Assembly (NCBI GenBank): GCA_021464245.1
Contig: JADCRB010000007.1
Span: 5,055,125-5,119,124, forward strand
Reading direction: 5' to 3'
Source of the DNA: Carallia brachiata
Lineage: Eukaryota; Streptophyta; Magnoliopsida; Malpighiales; Rhizophoraceae
Length of the DNA stretch: 64,000 nucleotides
This document shows, in pieces, positions 60,625 through 64,000 of the stretch. Both the position numbers and the translations under genes were made by a program. Position 1 is the stretch's first letter, and every line of letters starts with the position of its first letter. Below the pieces are notes generated by a model. It searched no databases and was not told the DNA's origin. It saw nothing but the letters and a program-made list of their open reading frames with translations.

Positions 60625-61055
60625 TAGGTATAAAACCTAACCTGACCAAGTCAGTTGGATCAGTCATCTGACTACTAAATCAGGCCGAGTTAATTAAAAA
60701 ACCGTTTTGACATTTGACTTAAAAAAATTTGTTCAACTCGGTTGGGTTTTTGAAACCCACCGACCCAGTGACTCTGTGGAACTGAACTGGATCACTCTTT
60801 TAAGTGAAAAATTATAAAAAAAACAAACGATAGTACATTTTAACTTCTTAAAAGAAAAAAAAGATTTTTTTTATTTTGATCTAAATGAAAAATAGTATGA
60901 GAACAAGATTTTATTTCTATGTATAAAAAAGAAAAATTAAAAGTTATTTTAGACATGAACCCAACCGAACTAACAATTGACCCACCAATTGACCTGGTGA
61001 TCGATTAACCCAATTTTTTGTACAGGGCGTACTCCGAGCTGGGTTTAATAACTTT
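60625..61055. repeat. CGGTT-type element nested in the CACTA transposon, copy 4
   Basis: Starts near ATAGGTATAAAACC and ends near GGGTTTAATAACTTTGGTT, an approximately mirrored pair. The interior has GTTGGATCAGTCATC, AACTCGGTTGGG and GAACCCAACCGAAC words, like the other copies. Its place inside the CACTA element shows it inserted later than that element. Confidence 0.45.
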
Positions 61056-62832
61056 GGTTCTAATCTTCATTTTCTTTTCGATCGCCTTTTAACCTAAAAG
61101 GAGCTTCTCTCCTGAAATTCTCTTGTTCGTTTTCTTCCCTGGCCGATTCCCAATTCCCTTAGACTTATAATCTCCACGAGTCACTTTCGTTTGCCTCCGC
61201 TTGCCTCCTCTTGCTACCTGCTGCCTCTGTCTCACTCTCTTTCTTCTTATTCTTTTTATTTTTTTCGTTTTACTTCGTCACAGTCCCCATTTTCTTTTTT
61301 TAGGGTTAGAGTTTCGTTCAGTTCAAGCTCAATTCTCTTCTTCTTCTGTTCGTTCAGTTTAGGGTTGGAATTTTAATAAATTTGTGGATTTCAGGCGAAT
61401 CCTATGAAGAATTAATTGGACGAGCAGTGCCGTGGATTCTCCGAAACAAAATTCGCTACCAAACAGGTCCCTTTTTCACAATTGAGGTCCTTTTTAGGAT
61501 GAGAACCAAATTTGATTGAGGCTAACAAATTTTATCTTGTTTTCAGTAAATATCCAGGATTTTTAGGGATTTGGCTATTCGTGGATTCTCCGGTCGCATT
61601 TTGTTCTTTCCAGGTAAAATTATTTGTAATATTAATCTTCTTCCTCGTTTTCTTTTTTCTTATTTTGTAAAAAAAAAAGGAAAAAATGTGGGATTACATT
61701 ATGATGTTTCTTTCAATGCATTTTAAAATTTTTGGCTCTTCTACGGACAAGAAGATTTGGGTTTTTCTCCAAGTCTTACATCAGAAATACTGGGCTCTAG
61801 TCAAATTGGGTGATTGGAGCTGTTGATTGCTGATTGGCTCGCAATGTGATTGCTTTAGGTTTTGAAAATCCATTTATGTCTTGTATATATAGTTCTAGTT
61901 GTTGCTTGTCCAAAATGGCATCGGTTTGTGAGTAATCAAAATGGCATCACCCTTTGTTTGTTTGTGTAATTTTTTTGATTGTATGGTCTTTTGATCTTTT
62001 GTTTTTCTGCATCATGCAATTGGTATTGTGGCGTGGTAATGGGAAAGAAAAAAAAAACAATTGAACTCTTTCAGTAGAGAGGTGATCAAAATCTTGCTCA
62101 TCGAAAACTTGAATGGACTGTGATGTATATTGTTGGTCTTTTCTGCTACAATATGGGTGGGAGTCTAGGAATAGGGTCCTTGCTTGGTGCAGTTGTGTTA
62201 TAGGTGGTAGTTGAAGACTTCCAATAAAGTTGGTTTTGCTTTGTCTTGTTCATGTTCTTTGTGATTGAAGTGCAACCCAGCTTTCTTGAAGAAGAACGAG
62301 CTTTATATTTGTCTCAACTTTGACCATAAGGACCCAAACAGCCGGATTTCTTTCATAATCTTTGACATTTTTTAAGGGGATGTTACCAAAATCATCAAAA
62401 TAATGCAATGGATATCCAAAAAAAAACTCTGACATTGTGGGATATTTTATTATATGTGATGTATATCTAATTTAACTTGACTGTAAGCAATGCACATAGT
62501 GCACCGCAGCTAGAGTCAGTAAGGTTTATCCTTTAAATGGCACCAACAAACAGCACCCAGAAGTTAAAAATTTGAGCAAGCAAAAACCAAAAATAACACT
62601 AACTCACTATTCTTATCTTGATAAAAACATAACCCATGAATGTGGAACACTGTAACTTTGCACAAGGGACCCATTAATTGCTTTTCCCTTAATAAATTTG
62701 TTTTTTACTTTGCTTGCTCTTTTCCAAATTTTTTAAATGAATTGTTGTGCCTTATACATCTGGCCTATGTTTAATTATATGTACTATGTGTGATTGAAGA
62801 TTGATTGATCAAATATGGAGGATAGAAGTTGA

Positions 62833-64000
62833 ATGCATTTTGATAGATTGAGCAATGAGTACAGGAATGGGGTTGATGATTTTTTGGATAAGGCTTTTGC
62901 TAGGTCTGCTGAGGGTGATAAGATCTTTTGTCTGTGTAAAAAATGTTATTGTCTGTATTGGTACAAGGGAAATGTGGTCTATGAACATTTAATTGTTAAA
63001 GGTTTGATGCCTGGATATAATACGTGGATTTTTCATGGTGAGTGCCTTGCATCAAATGAGGTGATAAATGCTAATGAAATTGAAGTCGAAGAGGAGCATG
63101 ATGATATTGATGGGCTCCTAAATGACACTTTTCTTGATGTCAGAGAACAAGACAGTGGTGACAATATTAGAGAGGCGCCGAATGCACATGGTAAGAAATT
63201 TTACAAGTTAGTGGAAGAAGGTCAACAGGAATTGTATACTAATTGTAAAAACTTTTCTAGGCTTTCTTTTACAATTAGATTGTATCTTCTTAAATGTCTC
63301 CATAGCCTTAGTAATGATGCATTTGGAGACATTTTGACGTTAATAAAGGAGGCATTCCCTGAAGTAAAAGCTCCAAGTTCATTTAATGAAGCTAGAAATA
63401 TGGTGCAAAATCTAGGACTTCATTACAAAAAAATTCATATATGTTTCAATGATCGTATCCTTTTTTGGGACGAGTATGAGAAGGCAGAGGTTTGTCACGT
63501 TTGTGGGGCTTCTAGATGGATTATTATGAAGGACCCTAAAGGTGATGATGCTTTTGCTTCTACTTTTTACAAGGTACCATCAAGTTCCGGCCAAAATTCT
63601 TAGATATTTTCCATTGAAATCTAGGTTACGAAGGCTTTCTATGTGCCCGGAAACAGCCAATGATATGGCTTGGCATGTGAAGCACCGACCTAATGATGAT
63701 GATATAAGGCAGCTTGCAGATGGTCAAGCTTGGAAAGACTTTGATTCCTTACATCCAGATTTTGCAAAGACCCGGGTAATGTGAAATTAGGTTTGGCTAG
63801 TGATGGCTTCAATCCTTTCTGAACCATGAGTATTGCATATAGCACATGGCCAGTTGTCCTCATCAATTACAACTTGGCTCCATGGTTGTGTATGAAACCA
63901 GAACACACGCTGCCCTCTATGATAATTTCTGGCACTAATTCACTAGGAAGAGATATTGATGTGTTTTTGCAGCCATTTATTCAAGAATTGAAAGAATTAT
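62833..64000 (+). pseudogene. CACTA transposase (TNP2 type), frameshifted, partial
   Basis: From the ATG at 62833 a 256-codon frame reads a transposase-associated N-terminus (MHFDRLSNEYRNGVDDFLDK, IFCLCKKCYCLYWYKGNVVY with Cys pairs) and the start of the TNP2 transposase (YTNCKNFSRLSFTIRLYLLK; EVCHVCGASRW). Near 63570-63590 the frame changes and continues as VPAKILRYFPLKSRLRRLSM ... MAWHVKHRPND. At about 63770 a base is missing (family DPRNVRLG) and the frame returns: VKLGLASDGFNPF, then TGA at 63820 in place of an Arg codon, then MSIAYSTWPVVLINYNLAPW and IISGTNSPGRDIDVFLQP-like sequence up to the edge (here LGRDID). So at least two frameshifts and one nonsense change make this copy inactive. 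The catalytic remainder is outside the window. Confidence 0.85.

Larger units (their letters stand above)
60248..64000 (+). mobile_element. CACTA (En/Spm) DNA transposon, 5' portion; runs off the window
   Basis: Begins CACTACGCCAAAA at 60248, the standard CACTA terminal sequence, preceded by AGT as a possible 3-base target copy. The next 300 bases carry short subterminal repeats in both orientations (CAACGGTTT, GCGGTTCAAACCGC, GCGTTGC, GCAACAG), as expected of binding sites for the element's own protein. A CGGTT-family repeat is nested at 60625-61055. A leader-like pyrimidine-rich stretch follows (61080-61380), then a transposase region from 62833. The 3' end is outside the window. Confidence 0.85.

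Noticed and set aside
1..64000. CRISPR array, bacterial operon, phage or organellar insertion
   Set aside because: No regularly spaced repeats with unique spacers, no ribosome-binding-site gene runs, and no plastid or mitochondrial gene stretches; genes have spliceosomal introns.

Overview
The window is nuclear DNA of a flowering plant, almost certainly a eudicot. It is AT-rich and has small GT-AG introns. It encodes a RuBisCO small subunit behind a light-type promoter, a class II LOB-domain protein, a CYP735A cytokinin hydroxylase, and the usual plant transposon classes (Helitron, CACTA, LINE, MITEs). The species cannot be fixed from sequence alone.

Gene layout: 1-1172 (minus) is the 5' part of an IST1-like ESCRT gene. 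5197-9295 (minus) is a RAD23 ubiquitin receptor in 12 exons. 11012-13900 (plus) is ALG6, the ER glucosyltransferase, divergent from RAD23. 25706-28497 (plus) is CYP735A. 36548-37619 (minus) is an LBD41-type transcription factor. 51179-52425 (plus) is rbcS. 58492-59139 (minus) is an unrecognised 215-residue protein with 14-residue tandem repeats. These are unrelated single-copy genes, not a cluster.

Between them lie repeats. 17466-22834 holds three Helitron-type units head to tail; the middle one carries a broken piece of a plastidial starch phosphorylase gene. 60248 to the window end is the 5' end of a CACTA (En/Spm) transposon with a damaged TNP2-type transposase. Three degraded RNase H pieces of LINE type lie at 45.8, 46.8 and 57.3-58.0 kb. 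Several MITE or foldback structures and local tandem duplications fill the rest.

The most notable pattern is that RAD23, rbcS and probably ALG6 each need tiny deletions (1-2 bases) undone to read through, while every splice site remains intact. IST1-like, CYP735A and LBD are clean. This fits either uncorrected base errors in the assembly or recent gene loss. No new multi-gene system was found. All exon limits are my own reading of splice signals and protein-family conservation; no alignment or database search was run.
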